Source of the DNA: Carboxydocella thermautotrophica
GTDB taxonomy: Bacteria; Bacillota; GCA-003054495; Carboxydocellales; Carboxydocellaceae
Assembly: GCA_003054495.1 (NCBI GenBank)
Contig: CP028514.1
Location: forward strand, 2,434,001-2,498,000
Length of the DNA stretch: 64,000 nucleotides
Direction: 5' to 3'
Positions 10,533-18,375 of the stretch are shown piece by piece (position 1 is the first letter of the stretch; each line of letters starts with the position of its first letter). A program made the translations under genes and the position numbers. The notes below the pieces were generated by a model. It was not told the DNA's origin, searched no databases, and worked only from the letters and a program-made list of their open reading frames with translations.

Positions 10533-11117
10533 TTATTCTATACCATGACTGCTCAGCCGAAATACCCCGGCTTTTTTATAGCTATGTTCCTGCTGTAAAA
10601 TTTTCTTTAAGGCCAGGCGGGCCTTGTAAAGTCGCCATTTCACCATAGCTGATGAGCACCCCAGAATTTCAGCCACTTCTTTGGTGGAACAACCATTAAT
10701 TTCTCTCAAAATATAAACTTCCCGTTGCTGTTCCGGCAGCCTGGCAATGGAGGCAAAGAGAATGTCCCTGATTGCCCTTTTTTGACATGATTTATCGGGA
10801 TCCTGAGCACAGGTATCTTCCCCTCTAACTTCAGCAATTTGCTCCACCGGCTGTTCACTGCGAACAAATCCTTTGCGCTGGTAGTCTAAAGCTACGTTCA
10901 CGGCAATGCGATAAAGCCAGGTGGATAATGCTGCTTTACCGGCAAAGGTGTGAAAGGCTTTAAAGGCCCGTAAAAAAGTCTCCTGGGCCAGATCCTGGGC
11001 CAGATGATAGTCCCCGGTCATCCCATAGAGCAGGTTCAAAATCTTTTTTTCATTGGCAGCAATAACTTCTTCAAAGGACAAATCATTTTCCCGGACATGG
11101 GGCTGAAGTACCGACAT
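10533..11117 (-). CDS. ECF-type RNA polymerase sigma factor (sigma-70 family)
   Basis: A 194-residue alternative sigma factor. Region 2 is seen in LLYGMTGDYHLAQDLAQETFLRAFKAFHTF and STWLYRIAVNVALDYQRK; region 4 in LPEQQREVYILREINGCSTKEVAEILGCSSAMVKWRLYKARLALKK. ATG 11117 is eight bases after AGGAGG; the GTG at 11126 is too close. No anti-sigma (zinc-finger) gene follows; the gene ends at a terminator and the upstream neighbour is the b5-DoxX gene, which ends in its own terminator. Its regulon is unknown. Confidence 0.88.
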   Translation of the reverse strand: MSVLQPHVRENDLSFEEVIAANEKKILNLLYGMTGDYHLAQDLAQETFLRAFKAFHTFAGKAALSTWLYRIAVNVALDYQRKGFVRSEQPVEQIAEVRGEDTCAQDPDKSCQKRAIRDILFASIARLPEQQREVYILREINGCSTKEVAEILGCSSAMVKWRLYKARLALKKILQQEHSYKKAGVFRLSSHGIE

Positions 11118-11143
11118 CTCCTTCACCTCCTACCAGTAGAAAA

Positions 11144-11161
11144 AAGCCCGCTGAGGGGCTT
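11144..11161 (-). terminator. Intrinsic terminator of the b5-DoxX gene
   Basis: AAGCCC/GGGCTT stem with TTTTTTC on the minus strand, starting right after the stop at 11163. Confidence 0.7.
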
Positions 11162-11162
11162 C

Positions 11163-11840
11163 TTATTTAGATCTCCGGGCAAGCAGGTGATCCAGGGAAA
11201 TCCTGCCTGCTCCTTTTACCGCAAAATAAGCTGCCAGCCAGAATAGCACGAATACGTATTCAATCCCATCAGCTGGCCCTTTCAGGTCCAGGAAGAAACC
11301 ATTGGCCCAGTGAACCTTAAACATTGCCACCAGCATCGTAATGGCCAATCCCAGGCCAGCCAGGCGGGTAAACAGCCCCAGCAAAATGGCCAGTCCGCCA
11401 AAAAACTCCGTCAGAATCGCCAGCCCGGCAAAAAAGGCCGGGATACCCAGCGCCTGGGTTAAAAAGCCCATCGTGCCAGACCAGCCAAAGCCGCCAAACC
11501 AGCCCAGCAGTTTCTGGGCCCCGTGGGCAAAAAAGACTGTCCCCAAACCTATGCGTAACAACAAATCAGCCCTTTGCTCACTAACTGCCAGCAATTTCTG
11601 GCAACAGCTGCTCTTAACCTGCAATGTCCCCACTTGCGGAACTTTGCTAAAAATTGATTCATCATGGGGACTTTTAGCCAAAAGCTCTGTTAGATCAGTT
11701 CCTGCCTTCACGCCAGCATGTTCGCCGTTTTGAAACACCTGGCTCACATCATAAACGCGCCCTTTATAAGCCACATAGGCAGGCTGGCCTTTTAAGCCAT
11801 TGTATTTTTTTAGTTCTTCCAGAGTAAAAGTTTTGGACAT
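11163..11840 (-). CDS. Fusion of a cytochrome b5-like heme/steroid-binding domain to a DoxX-type membrane protein
   Basis: A 225-residue protein with two parts. Residues 1-75 look like a cytochrome b5-like domain of the MAPR type (FTLEELKKYNG, AYVAYKGRVYDVS, GEHAGVKAGTDLTELL, and SPHDESIF, which carries a second His). Residues 90-220 form a four-helix DoxX domain (LLLRIGLGTVFFAHGAQKLLGWFGG, LTEFFGGLAILLGLFTRLAGLGL). DoxX proteins are membrane subunits linked to quinone/thiosulfate or thiol oxidation. ATG 11840 is eight bases after AGGAGG. It is divergent from an HxlR regulator, with palindromes between. A heme- or ligand-linked membrane redox role is inferred. Confidence 0.8.
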   Translation of the reverse strand: MSKTFTLEELKKYNGLKGQPAYVAYKGRVYDVSQVFQNGEHAGVKAGTDLTELLAKSPHDESIFSKVPQVGTLQVKSSCCQKLLAVSEQRADLLLRIGLGTVFFAHGAQKLLGWFGGFGWSGTMGFLTQALGIPAFFAGLAILTEFFGGLAILLGLFTRLAGLGLAITMLVAMFKVHWANGFFLDLKGPADGIEYVFVLFWLAAYFAVKGAGRISLDHLLARRSK

Positions 11841-11851
11841 CTCCATCGCCT

Positions 11852-11891
11852 CCTGTTTGCTTTTTCATTAATTAAGACGTAAGCAAACAGG
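11852..11891 (-). promoter_or_regulatory. Leader hairpin that overlaps the ribosome site of the b5-DoxX gene
   Basis: CCTGTTTGCTT and AAGCAAACAGG form perfect 11-base arms separated by 18 bases. On the minus strand the 3' arm ends in ACAGG, which merges with the AGGAGG ribosome site. Folding would partly hide that site. Alternatively it may be a DNA operator. Confidence 0.55.
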
Positions 11892-11927
11892 ATTGGTTAG
11901 TGGTTTGGGGGAAAAATCTAAAATTTG

Positions 11928-11962
11928 ATCCGCCGCGGCGGATTTCCGGAAAAATCGGAAAT
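11928..11962. repeat. Perfect GC-rich palindrome with a second inverted repeat
   Basis: ATCCGCCGCGGCGGAT (11928-11943) is a 16-base perfect palindrome. Next to it ATTTCCG-N7-CGGAAAT (11942-11962) is a second perfect inverted repeat. No T-run follows, so neither looks like a terminator. They lie between the divergent b5-DoxX and hxlR genes and may bind regulators. Confidence 0.7.
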
Positions 11963-12030
11963 GACCGCTAATTTATTGCTGAACTGTTTCAGCTGCATTA
12001 TAATAATATCAAACGGTGAGAAATTAACAA

Positions 12031-12068
12031 GTACGATAATTTTTTGTACATAGTACAAAAAAACGTAC
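12031..12068 (+). promoter_or_regulatory. Candidate HxlR operator
   Basis: TTTTTTGTAC and GTACAAAAAA flank a three-base centre (about 12040-12063), with further GTAC halves at 12031 and about 12065. HxlR-type repressors bind GTAC-containing inverted repeats in front of their own genes. The hxlR start is 12089. Confidence 0.65.
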
Positions 12069-12088
12069 TGTAAATAGGAGGAAGTAAA

Positions 12089-12451
12089 ATGGATATACGC
12101 CAGGAACTCCTGGAACTTAAATGCCCGGTTGCCATTGCCCAGAATATTGTTGCCGGCAAATGGAAGCTTGTGATTATCTGGATGTTAAAGGATGGGCCCA
12201 AACGCTTTAATGAGTTATTGCGGGCTTTACCCAGTATCCGTCAGGGCTACCTTACCCAGCAGCTGCGGGAGTTAGAGCGGGATCAGCTCGTACATCGCCA
12301 TGTCTATCCGGTTGTGCCGCCCAGGGTTGAATATTCTTTAACAGATATGGGTCAGCGGTTTCTCGAGGTGCTGAACAAGATGTATGAATGGGGTTTAGAA
12401 TACCAGGAATTTCTTCGCCACTCTTCAATATCAACAGAGAGGAGCCAGTAA
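12089..12451 (+). CDS. HxlR-family transcriptional regulator
   Basis: A 120-residue winged-helix protein. CPVAIAQNIVAGKWKLVIIWMLKDGPKRFNELLRALPSIRQGYLTQQLRELERDQLVHRHVYPVVPPRVEYSLTDMG is the full HxlR domain, with the conserved Cys at residue 12 that in relatives such as HypR and YodB senses reactive electrophiles or disulfide stress. AGGAGG seven bases before ATG. It is divergent from the b5-DoxX gene and immediately upstream of a sensor kinase, so it may control both. Confidence 0.9.
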   Translation: MDIRQELLELKCPVAIAQNIVAGKWKLVIIWMLKDGPKRFNELLRALPSIRQGYLTQQLRELERDQLVHRHVYPVVPPRVEYSLTDMGQRFLEVLNKMYEWGLEYQEFLRHSSISTERSQ

Positions 12452-14203
12452 ATGCGTCTAAATTTTCGTCTGCGGATTCTATTATTGTTTTTGATTATTA
12501 CCATTGTTCCTTTTGCCTTTTTCTTTTATTTTTCCTGGCGAGCCGAGCGGGAAGCCTTAAAACAACAACTGGAATACCATCTGGTGATTATGGCTAACAA
12601 CCTGGCAGAAAGCACTTATCAATTTGTAAATGAGCGCTTGACTGACTTGAAATTCATGACTCTGTCCGTCCCCTGGACCTCCAGCCCGTACATCCTGCGT
12701 AAGTACTTGCAAGACTTTAATGAAAGTTATCCCCAGTACGACGGTGCCATTTATGTAAATCCTGCAGGTCAAGTCCTGGCTGACTCCAATATCTCTGCTG
12801 AAGGTAAAGATGTCAGCAGCAGACCCTGGTTTAAGCCTGCTTTACAGGGTCAGTACTATTTTTCTGATATCTATTATTCTCCCATTGTCCAACGTCCATT
12901 GCTTGTTTTAGCCGCCCCTGTAAAGAGCCAGAACCAGATCGTCGGTGTTGTTTCCCCCTCAGTTCACCTTGCTAATTTATGGCAAATGGTCGATGCTTTT
13001 AGCAGCCGCCAGCAGACTTTTGGCCAGGCTGGTTATGCCTTTATTATTAACCAAAAAGGTGAATTCATTGCCCATCCTGACCGACAAAAAATTCTCAAGG
13101 ATAATTTTCTCACTGAGCACCAGTTACAGTTAAACACGATTTTAACAGCAGCCAGGGAAAAAAAGCTGATCAATCTGCCCCGGGACAGGGCTGTTGCAGC
13201 CTTCGCTCTGGTCAAACCTTTTTCCTCAAATACCCGGGCCTGGGTCGTAGGGGTTACCATTCCAGAACAGGTTCTCTATGCCCCCCTGGATAAATTGACT
13301 CGCGACCTGGTTAGCTTATTTGCCGTTGTTCTTTGTGTCTCTCTGTTTTTTTCTTTATATCTAGCCCATTCTCTCGGCCAGCCTTTAACTAAACTGTTGA
13401 CGGCCATTGCCGCTTATGGGGAAGGGAAAAAACCTGAACCTCTTCCAGTGGAATCCGATGATGAAATCGGAAAGCTGAATCGGGCCTTTAATCAGATGGT
13501 ATGGCAACTAGAAGAACGGGAAAAAGAATTGATCCGCTCAGAAAAGTTTAAAACAGCTGGTCAGCTGGCTGCCGGTATGGCCCATGAAATCCGCAATCCC
13601 CTGACTACAATCAAAGGCTTTTTACAAATTTTTAGCCAGCAAAATGCTAGTACCAATCAAATCAATCCCAAATATTTGCATCTGATAATTAATGAGGTGG
13701 AACGGATTGAACGGATCATCAACGAATTCCTTTACATCAGCAAATCTGTTAAAAAGGAATCTGTCAATTTAAATAGCTTGCTGCAAGATTTACTCATGTT
13801 CTGCGAACCCAGAGCCTTCCAGCAAAAAGTCATCCTGCAGCGGGAACTGGCAGACAACTTGCCCCTGGTGGAATTGGTCCCGGAACAGGTTAAACAGGTT
13901 TTCCTCAATCTTATCCAGAACGCCCTGGAAAGCATGCCCGCTGGAGGCGAACTGAAAATATCCAGTCAATGGCTACCAGACGCCAACCTGATCGAAGTTA
14001 AAGTTAGCGATACCGGTTTTGGAATGACAGAAGAAACCCTGGCCCAGCTGGGAACCCCATTTTTCACAACCAAACCCGATGGTCATGGTCTTGGCTTAAT
14101 GCTCACTTACCAGCTGGTAGAACTATGGGGAGGCAAAATTCAAGTAAAAAGCGCCCCCGGCCAGGGCAGTACTTTTTCAATATTTATCCCCTGCAGCCAG
14201 TAA
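12452..14203 (+). CDS. Membrane sensor histidine kinase with extracellular Cache-type domain
   Basis: A 583-residue kinase. A transmembrane helix lies at residues 7-27, a double-Cache-like extracellular region at about 35-280 (SRPWFKPALQGQYYFSDIYYSP), and a second helix near 285-305. HAMP follows, then the H-box AAGMAHEIRNPLTTIKGFLQIF near residue 375. The ATPase part shows NLIQNALESMP (N box), VSDTGFGM (G1) and HGLGLMLT (G2). The ATG directly follows the hxlR stop, with GAGAGGAG upstream. No response regulator is adjacent; domain order resembles orphan sporulation-type kinases, but that is inference. Confidence 0.88.
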   Translation: MRLNFRLRILLLFLIITIVPFAFFFYFSWRAEREALKQQLEYHLVIMANNLAESTYQFVNERLTDLKFMTLSVPWTSSPYILRKYLQDFNESYPQYDGAIYVNPAGQVLADSNISAEGKDVSSRPWFKPALQGQYYFSDIYYSPIVQRPLLVLAAPVKSQNQIVGVVSPSVHLANLWQMVDAFSSRQQTFGQAGYAFIINQKGEFIAHPDRQKILKDNFLTEHQLQLNTILTAAREKKLINLPRDRAVAAFALVKPFSSNTRAWVVGVTIPEQVLYAPLDKLTRDLVSLFAVVLCVSLFFSLYLAHSLGQPLTKLLTAIAAYGEGKKPEPLPVESDDEIGKLNRAFNQMVWQLEEREKELIRSEKFKTAGQLAAGMAHEIRNPLTTIKGFLQIFSQQNASTNQINPKYLHLIINEVERIERIINEFLYISKSVKKESVNLNSLLQDLLMFCEPRAFQQKVILQRELADNLPLVELVPEQVKQVFLNLIQNALESMPAGGELKISSQWLPDANLIEVKVSDTGFGMTEETLAQLGTPFFTTKPDGHGLGLMLTYQLVELWGGKIQVKSAPGQGSTFSIFIPCSQ

Positions 14204-14240
14204 CAAAAGGGCCCTATGCTGTCTATACGCATAAAAAAAT

Positions 14241-14270
14241 AACCCTGCAGTCAAGTAAAACCGCAGGGTT
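14241..14270. terminator. Bidirectional hairpin between convergent genes
   Basis: AACCCTGC/GCAGGGTT stem between the sensor kinase (+) and the large oxidoreductase (-), with A-rich left flank and T-rich right flank. Confidence 0.75.
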
Positions 14271-14282
14271 GTTTAGTTATTC

Positions 14283-17200
14283 TTAAGCTTTATGACTTTT
14301 TGCCGCTTCCATACATCCCTTAGGATCTTTAAGCAACCCGCTCAATTCGAGACACATCCTGGTATCGGGAATTTGTCCGGTCTTGATGTATTCGATCATC
14401 ATGGGGGTTACATAGGGCACGATTTGCGGCAGAATATTCGGCATCAGTGCTTCCATGGTCTTCGGCAGCAAATCCGGCATCAGTTCTTCCATATCTTTTG
14501 GCAAAGGCCCTACTCTCCGGGCTACCTCCTTGATCATATCCGGCATGACCTTGGGCATGACGCCAGGCACCAGCAATGGCATCATTACCGGCATCATCCT
14601 GGCCATTAAGGACAATCCGCCTGGAATCAATTTCATTAGCTTCATCATCGGAACCATACCGGGCGGCATATTGGCAAACATCTGCGGGAACAAAGAGGCC
14701 ATGAGCTTGGCCATGTTTTCCGGATACATCAAGATGATGAACTTCTCAAATATACCCCAGGCTTCCAGCGAAACCCCGGTTTTGTCCTCGATCTCGTATC
14801 CCAATCCTTTGGCCACAAAGCGAGCCAGGTCGGTTATAGCAATATCCATCTGGTTTTGTTTGGCCGAGTTCCGCAATTGAACCTGGCAGCATGGGCATAG
14901 GGCTAGCAAAGCATCTGCGTTAACGTCAATGGCTTCCTGGATCCGCATCCCACCCAGTTTTGGCGCTACCGGCATTTCACCGATCAGGGTTAACACCGAA
15001 CCGCAGCAATAACCGTTTTCCCGGTTATGTTCCATTTCCACCAGCTCGACCCCGGGTATGGCCTGAATTAATTGCCGTGGAGGCTCATAAACCCCCTGCG
15101 CCCGCCCCATATGGCAGGAATCGTGAAATGCCACCCGGGCCTTGACTTCATGATCGAATTTAAGTTTGCCGGCTGTCAGGGCCTCGGCAGCAACCTCCGA
15201 GTAATGCTTCACTTCAAATTCATATGGAACACCCAGTTCAGCAGCCAGATTAGGATAAAGCTCTTTCCAAACCAGGGCACAGGCCGGGCAGGAAGTAACT
15301 ACCGTCTTGACACCGCGCTTCCTGGCTTCAGCGACATTGTGCCGGAAGATTTCTTCGAAAACATCCCATTTACCGGAGACTTTCATGGGAATCCCGCAAC
15401 AGGCCTCGTCTGTCCCCATATAGGTGAATTCAATCCCTGCTTTGTCCAGCAGGCGAACGGTCGCTTCAGCCACATCGGTGTTGACATAAGAGGCCGTACA
15501 TCCGGCAAAATACATGATTTCGGCTTTATCTTTGATCTTAGCTTTGATATCAGCCGGGAGCCAGTCTGCACGATGTTCCCTTTTGCCGGCCCAGATGTTT
15601 TTCTCACCCCGCAAGGAGGCAGCCATCATCTCGAAAGGTGGGAAAGTCATCCGTTTTTCTTCGTGAACCAGCTTGCCTCGCATTTCCATCCAGTTATGCT
15701 CTACCGGCAGGTTAAGCTGGCAACGAATATTACAAAGTTCACAGGTGGTACACAGCAGGAACCTGTCTACCATCTCCTGGGTAAATTTCTCCCGTCCTGC
15801 CAGTACCTCCCGGATAAAGGCATATTTTCCGCGGGGCGAATGGGATTCCCACCCCCGGCCCAGAAACTGCTCACAAGTAGGAACACAGTAACCGCAGCGG
15901 GCACAGGCTGTGGCAAAAAAGGCGACACTGCCAGGAATACCGTTGATCTCTTTGGTCCGATCGGCCCCATCCCCGAAGTTGACTCTGGCAGCGTTGGCTA
16001 CTACCCTGACCAGAGGTTCAAATGTAGAAGCAATACTCATCAAAGTATTAATTGTCCCGGAACCAATAACTTTATTGGGATTCATAATCCCCTGCGGATC
16101 GATCTTTTTCTTGAAGTTTACCAGAGCCTGGTAACGTTCGCTCCCCAGTACATTCCGGGCTTCATGGCGGAAGAACAAGCCGGTAGCGTAGACCGAACCG
16201 CCATGCTTTTTGGCGATTTCGATTACCGACAACGCCAGACCAAAAGCCAGGTTAAAAGCGAATTTCCGTTCATCGTGGGGAATGAAGCCCAGAAGGACAA
16301 TCTTATCACCAGCAGTCGCCATGCCCTCCAGAATAAAGGGATGTTTGATCTTCCGGTCAATTTCCTCCATTACATCCGCAAAGCTAGCAAAGGGAACCAA
16401 AGCCTCAGTGGGGATAATTGACGGGCCGATCCTCTTCAGCTTCATCGGCGAAAACCGCTGTTCCCACTCATGTTCAGTTGCTTCCCGACTTAGCTCTTCA
16501 CCCTTGTTGGCCTTGATGATTTGAGTTAATTCCCGGTCAATAATCCCACGCCGGGACTCTGGATAAGCAACCATTGCAATATAGGCTTCCGGCAGCTCCG
16601 GCTCGATATGCGGATTGGCTTCCTCATAGGGATGGCCATGCCGGTGAGGCAGCTTTTTCTTCAAACGAATAGATTCAGGATTAAGCAAAGTTAATGACCA
16701 GACCTGCAGCTTGCGGGCAGAAACTGCCTGCAAGAATTGACCCGCTGAACGGGCATCCCGGAAAGCGATTGCCCTATGCACCTCCGGCTCAAGATCCCGG
16801 AGCAGAACAGTAACTTCGGTTATAATCCCGGTAATCCCCTCTGCATCGGCAATATAGTCACCCAGTTCCCTACCGGTAAAGGTGCGGACTTCACCGGTGG
16901 GCAGCACCACCCGGGCCGAAGTTATGTTATCTCTGATCGGGCCGTATTCATAGGAACCAAAGCCTGAACCACCCTGGGCCAACCAGCCCCCAACCGTAGA
17001 AGCCGGTAGAGATGTGGGGTAAATTCGCAAATCAAGCCCCTGTTTGTTGATTTCCTTCTGCAGGGTCTGCCAGATAACCCCCGGCTGGACGCGGACTGCT
17101 TTTTTGCCGGTGTCTATCTCCAAAATCCGGTTCATTGCAGTCAGGTCCACCACCACCGCACCTTCACCTGGCAATACTCCGCCAAAGCCGGATGTGGCGG

Positions 17201-17444
17201 CTCCCCTTGGAACCAGTTGCAGGCGTTCCTGCCGGGCCAGTTTTACCAGTTCCACAACTTCTGTTTCACTTTTGGGTCTCACCACAGCACCAGCGATACC
17301 GGTAGGAAGAAACGGCTTGATCAACTTCGGAATTGCACCAACATCGTAGGAATACAGCTTTCGTTCAATCCGGTCAACTCGATAGCCGTTTTCCCCGAAA
17401 ATTCTTTTCAGTTCTCGCTCCACTTTTTCGCTGACTGCAGGCAT
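14283..17444 (-). CDS. FAD-linked oxidase fused to 4Fe-4S and CCG domains (GlcD-GlcF type) with a Met/Pro-rich tail
   Basis: A 1053-residue oxidoreductase. Residues about 1-460 are a FAD-binding PCMH/oxidase domain (RGAATSGFGGVLPGEGAVVVDLTAMN, STVGGWLAQGGSGFGSYEYG). Two 4Fe-4S motifs follow: CARCGYCVPTC and CTTCELCNIRC. Two CCG repeats are next (FAGCTASYV...CCGIP and FHDSCHMG...CCGS). This matches D-lactate/glycolate-type dehydrogenases that pass electrons to a membrane carrier or to other FeS proteins. The last 150 residues are an unusual Met/Pro-rich stretch with repeated PxMMP and LMPxLLP elements. ATG 17444 follows AAAGGGGG; an upstream in-frame TTG (17462) is rejected. The substrate is unknown. 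Confidence 0.85.
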   Translation of the reverse strand: MPAVSEKVERELKRIFGENGYRVDRIERKLYSYDVGAIPKLIKPFLPTGIAGAVVRPKSETEVVELVKLARQERLQLVPRGAATSGFGGVLPGEGAVVVDLTAMNRILEIDTGKKAVRVQPGVIWQTLQKEINKQGLDLRIYPTSLPASTVGGWLAQGGSGFGSYEYGPIRDNITSARVVLPTGEVRTFTGRELGDYIADAEGITGIITEVTVLLRDLEPEVHRAIAFRDARSAGQFLQAVSARKLQVWSLTLLNPESIRLKKKLPHRHGHPYEEANPHIEPELPEAYIAMVAYPESRRGIIDRELTQIIKANKGEELSREATEHEWEQRFSPMKLKRIGPSIIPTEALVPFASFADVMEEIDRKIKHPFILEGMATAGDKIVLLGFIPHDERKFAFNLAFGLALSVIEIAKKHGGSVYATGLFFRHEARNVLGSERYQALVNFKKKIDPQGIMNPNKVIGSGTINTLMSIASTFEPLVRVVANAARVNFGDGADRTKEINGIPGSVAFFATACARCGYCVPTCEQFLGRGWESHSPRGKYAFIREVLAGREKFTQEMVDRFLLCTTCELCNIRCQLNLPVEHNWMEMRGKLVHEEKRMTFPPFEMMAASLRGEKNIWAGKREHRADWLPADIKAKIKDKAEIMYFAGCTASYVNTDVAEATVRLLDKAGIEFTYMGTDEACCGIPMKVSGKWDVFEEIFRHNVAEARKRGVKTVVTSCPACALVWKELYPNLAAELGVPYEFEVKHYSEVAAEALTAGKLKFDHEVKARVAFHDSCHMGRAQGVYEPPRQLIQAIPGVELVEMEHNRENGYCCGSVLTLIGEMPVAPKLGGMRIQEAIDVNADALLALCPCCQVQLRNSAKQNQMDIAITDLARFVAKGLGYEIEDKTGVSLEAWGIFEKFIILMYPENMAKLMASLFPQMFANMPPGMVPMMKLMKLIPGGLSLMARMMPVMMPLLVPGVMPKVMPDMIKEVARRVGPLPKDMEELMPDLLPKTMEALMPNILPQIVPYVTPMMIEYIKTGQIPDTRMCLELSGLLKDPKGCMEAAKSHKA

Positions 17445-17462
17445 TTTACATCCCCCTTTCAA

Positions 17463-17711
17463 ATTTTACCCAAGGCATTTCCCCCGGAAAGTGAAAATGC
17501 TAACAAGTATCCTCAATTAAAATTTAACACATATTTGCACGTCTGTCTACTATTAAAATTAATTTTTCTTTCGCCTTAGATTATTTTGGCATAAATTATC
17601 TATAGAAAAATTTATGAATAATGATAGTGAAAAATTCGTTGACAATTGCTAAAATAGAAATAAGATAATAGAATAAAGTAATTAAATATAGTGAAAGAAG
17701 GTTATTTCAAC
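17463..17711. promoter_or_regulatory. AT-rich divergent promoter region
   Basis: Between the divergent oxidoreductase and ferredoxin genes. On the plus strand TTGACA (17639-17644) is followed after 19 bases by GATAAT (17664-17669), a usable but long-spaced promoter for the ferredoxin. Nothing else recognised. Confidence 0.5.
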
Positions 17712-17924
17712 ATGAAAAAAAATAAAAGGAAAGCCTTTATTGATGCCAGCAAATGTGACCGTTCCCCTTCTTGCCCGGCTCGCAAGGCCTGTCCCTTTGG
17801 AGCTATTACCCAGGAGAAAAAATGGTTTTTTAAGGCCGGGGTACCTCAAGTAAACACTCACCTCTGTGCTGGCTGCGGTGAGTGCGTTAAATTCTGTCCT
17901 CGTGGTGCCGTAAAACTGGTCTAA
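17712..17924 (+). CDS. Small 4Fe-4S ferredoxin-like protein, same style as that at 974-1222
   Basis: A 70-residue protein. The second half has a standard C-x2-C-x2-C-x3-C-P motif (CAGCGECVKFCP). The first half reads CDRSPSCPARKACP, with C-x5-C-x5-C-P instead of the classical spacing. A basic N terminus (MKKNKRKAF) precedes it. I chose ATG 17712, ten bases after AAGAAGG, over the upstream GTG at 17691. It is divergent from the large FAD/FeS oxidoreductase and could be its electron acceptor, but this is only positional inference. Confidence 0.75.
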   Translation: MKKNKRKAFIDASKCDRSPSCPARKACPFGAITQEKKWFFKAGVPQVNTHLCAGCGECVKFCPRGAVKLV

Positions 17925-17946
17925 TCATCCAAAACAGCCGCTGGTC

Positions 17947-17982
17947 GCCCCTGTGGGCTACAAGATGGTCACCCACAGGGGC
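17947..17982. repeat. Strong hairpin after the ferredoxin gene
   Basis: GCCCCTGTGGG and CCCACAGGGGC, 11 perfect pairs with a 14-base loop. No T-run follows directly; a weaker hairpin (ACTCCCGG/CCGAGAGT) lies at about 18012-18036. Probable transcript end. Confidence 0.6.
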
Positions 17983-18147
17983 AATTGTCAGCGTTTTTCA
18001 GGCAATAAAAAACTCCCGGCAGCAAAACCGAGAGTAATCAGCCCGCTCTATTCTGGTCCTGAACATCTGGGCAATGGTAAAGATTGTTACGTATAACTTT
18101 CTTACCTTCAGGCCATGCTATTTTTGAATTGACCGGAGGTGAAATCA

Positions 18148-18369
18148 ATGCGCAGAGACCTGTTTGCCAGACATGGCGGTGTTCATTTTACCGCCAATGT
18201 TTCGCCCCACGAAATCAACACATTTATACGCGAACTCCCTGCTGAAAAACGGGACAACCTTTTTGAAGTCCTAAGCGAGCTGGACGCCAAAGGGTTAATT
18301 ACTATCCATAATGACGGGGTCTTTACCGATGGTGTAGGTAATATCAGCGCCGAAGACCAGGAATGTTGA
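18148..18369 (+). CDS. Small protein of unknown function
   Basis: A 73-residue protein starting at ATG 18148, eight bases after GGAGG. The sequence (RRDLFARHGGVHFTANVSPHEINTFIRELPAEKRDNLFEVLSELDAKGLITI) looks like a compact mixed alpha/beta domain with a C-terminal Cys. No signal peptide or membrane helix. It could be a small DNA- or protein-binding domain, but I do not recognise the family. It stands at the left border of a region rich in gene remnants. Confidence 0.6.
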   Translation: MRRDLFARHGGVHFTANVSPHEINTFIRELPAEKRDNLFEVLSELDAKGLITIHNDGVFTDGVGNISAEDQEC

Positions 18370-18375
18370 AATCGG

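Noticed and set aside
15072-16421. Long plus-strand frame (449 residues) antisense to the FAD/FeS oxidoreductase
   Set aside because: It is opposite to strongly conserved coding sequence with Cys and flavin motifs, and shows no recognisable domain or ribosome site.
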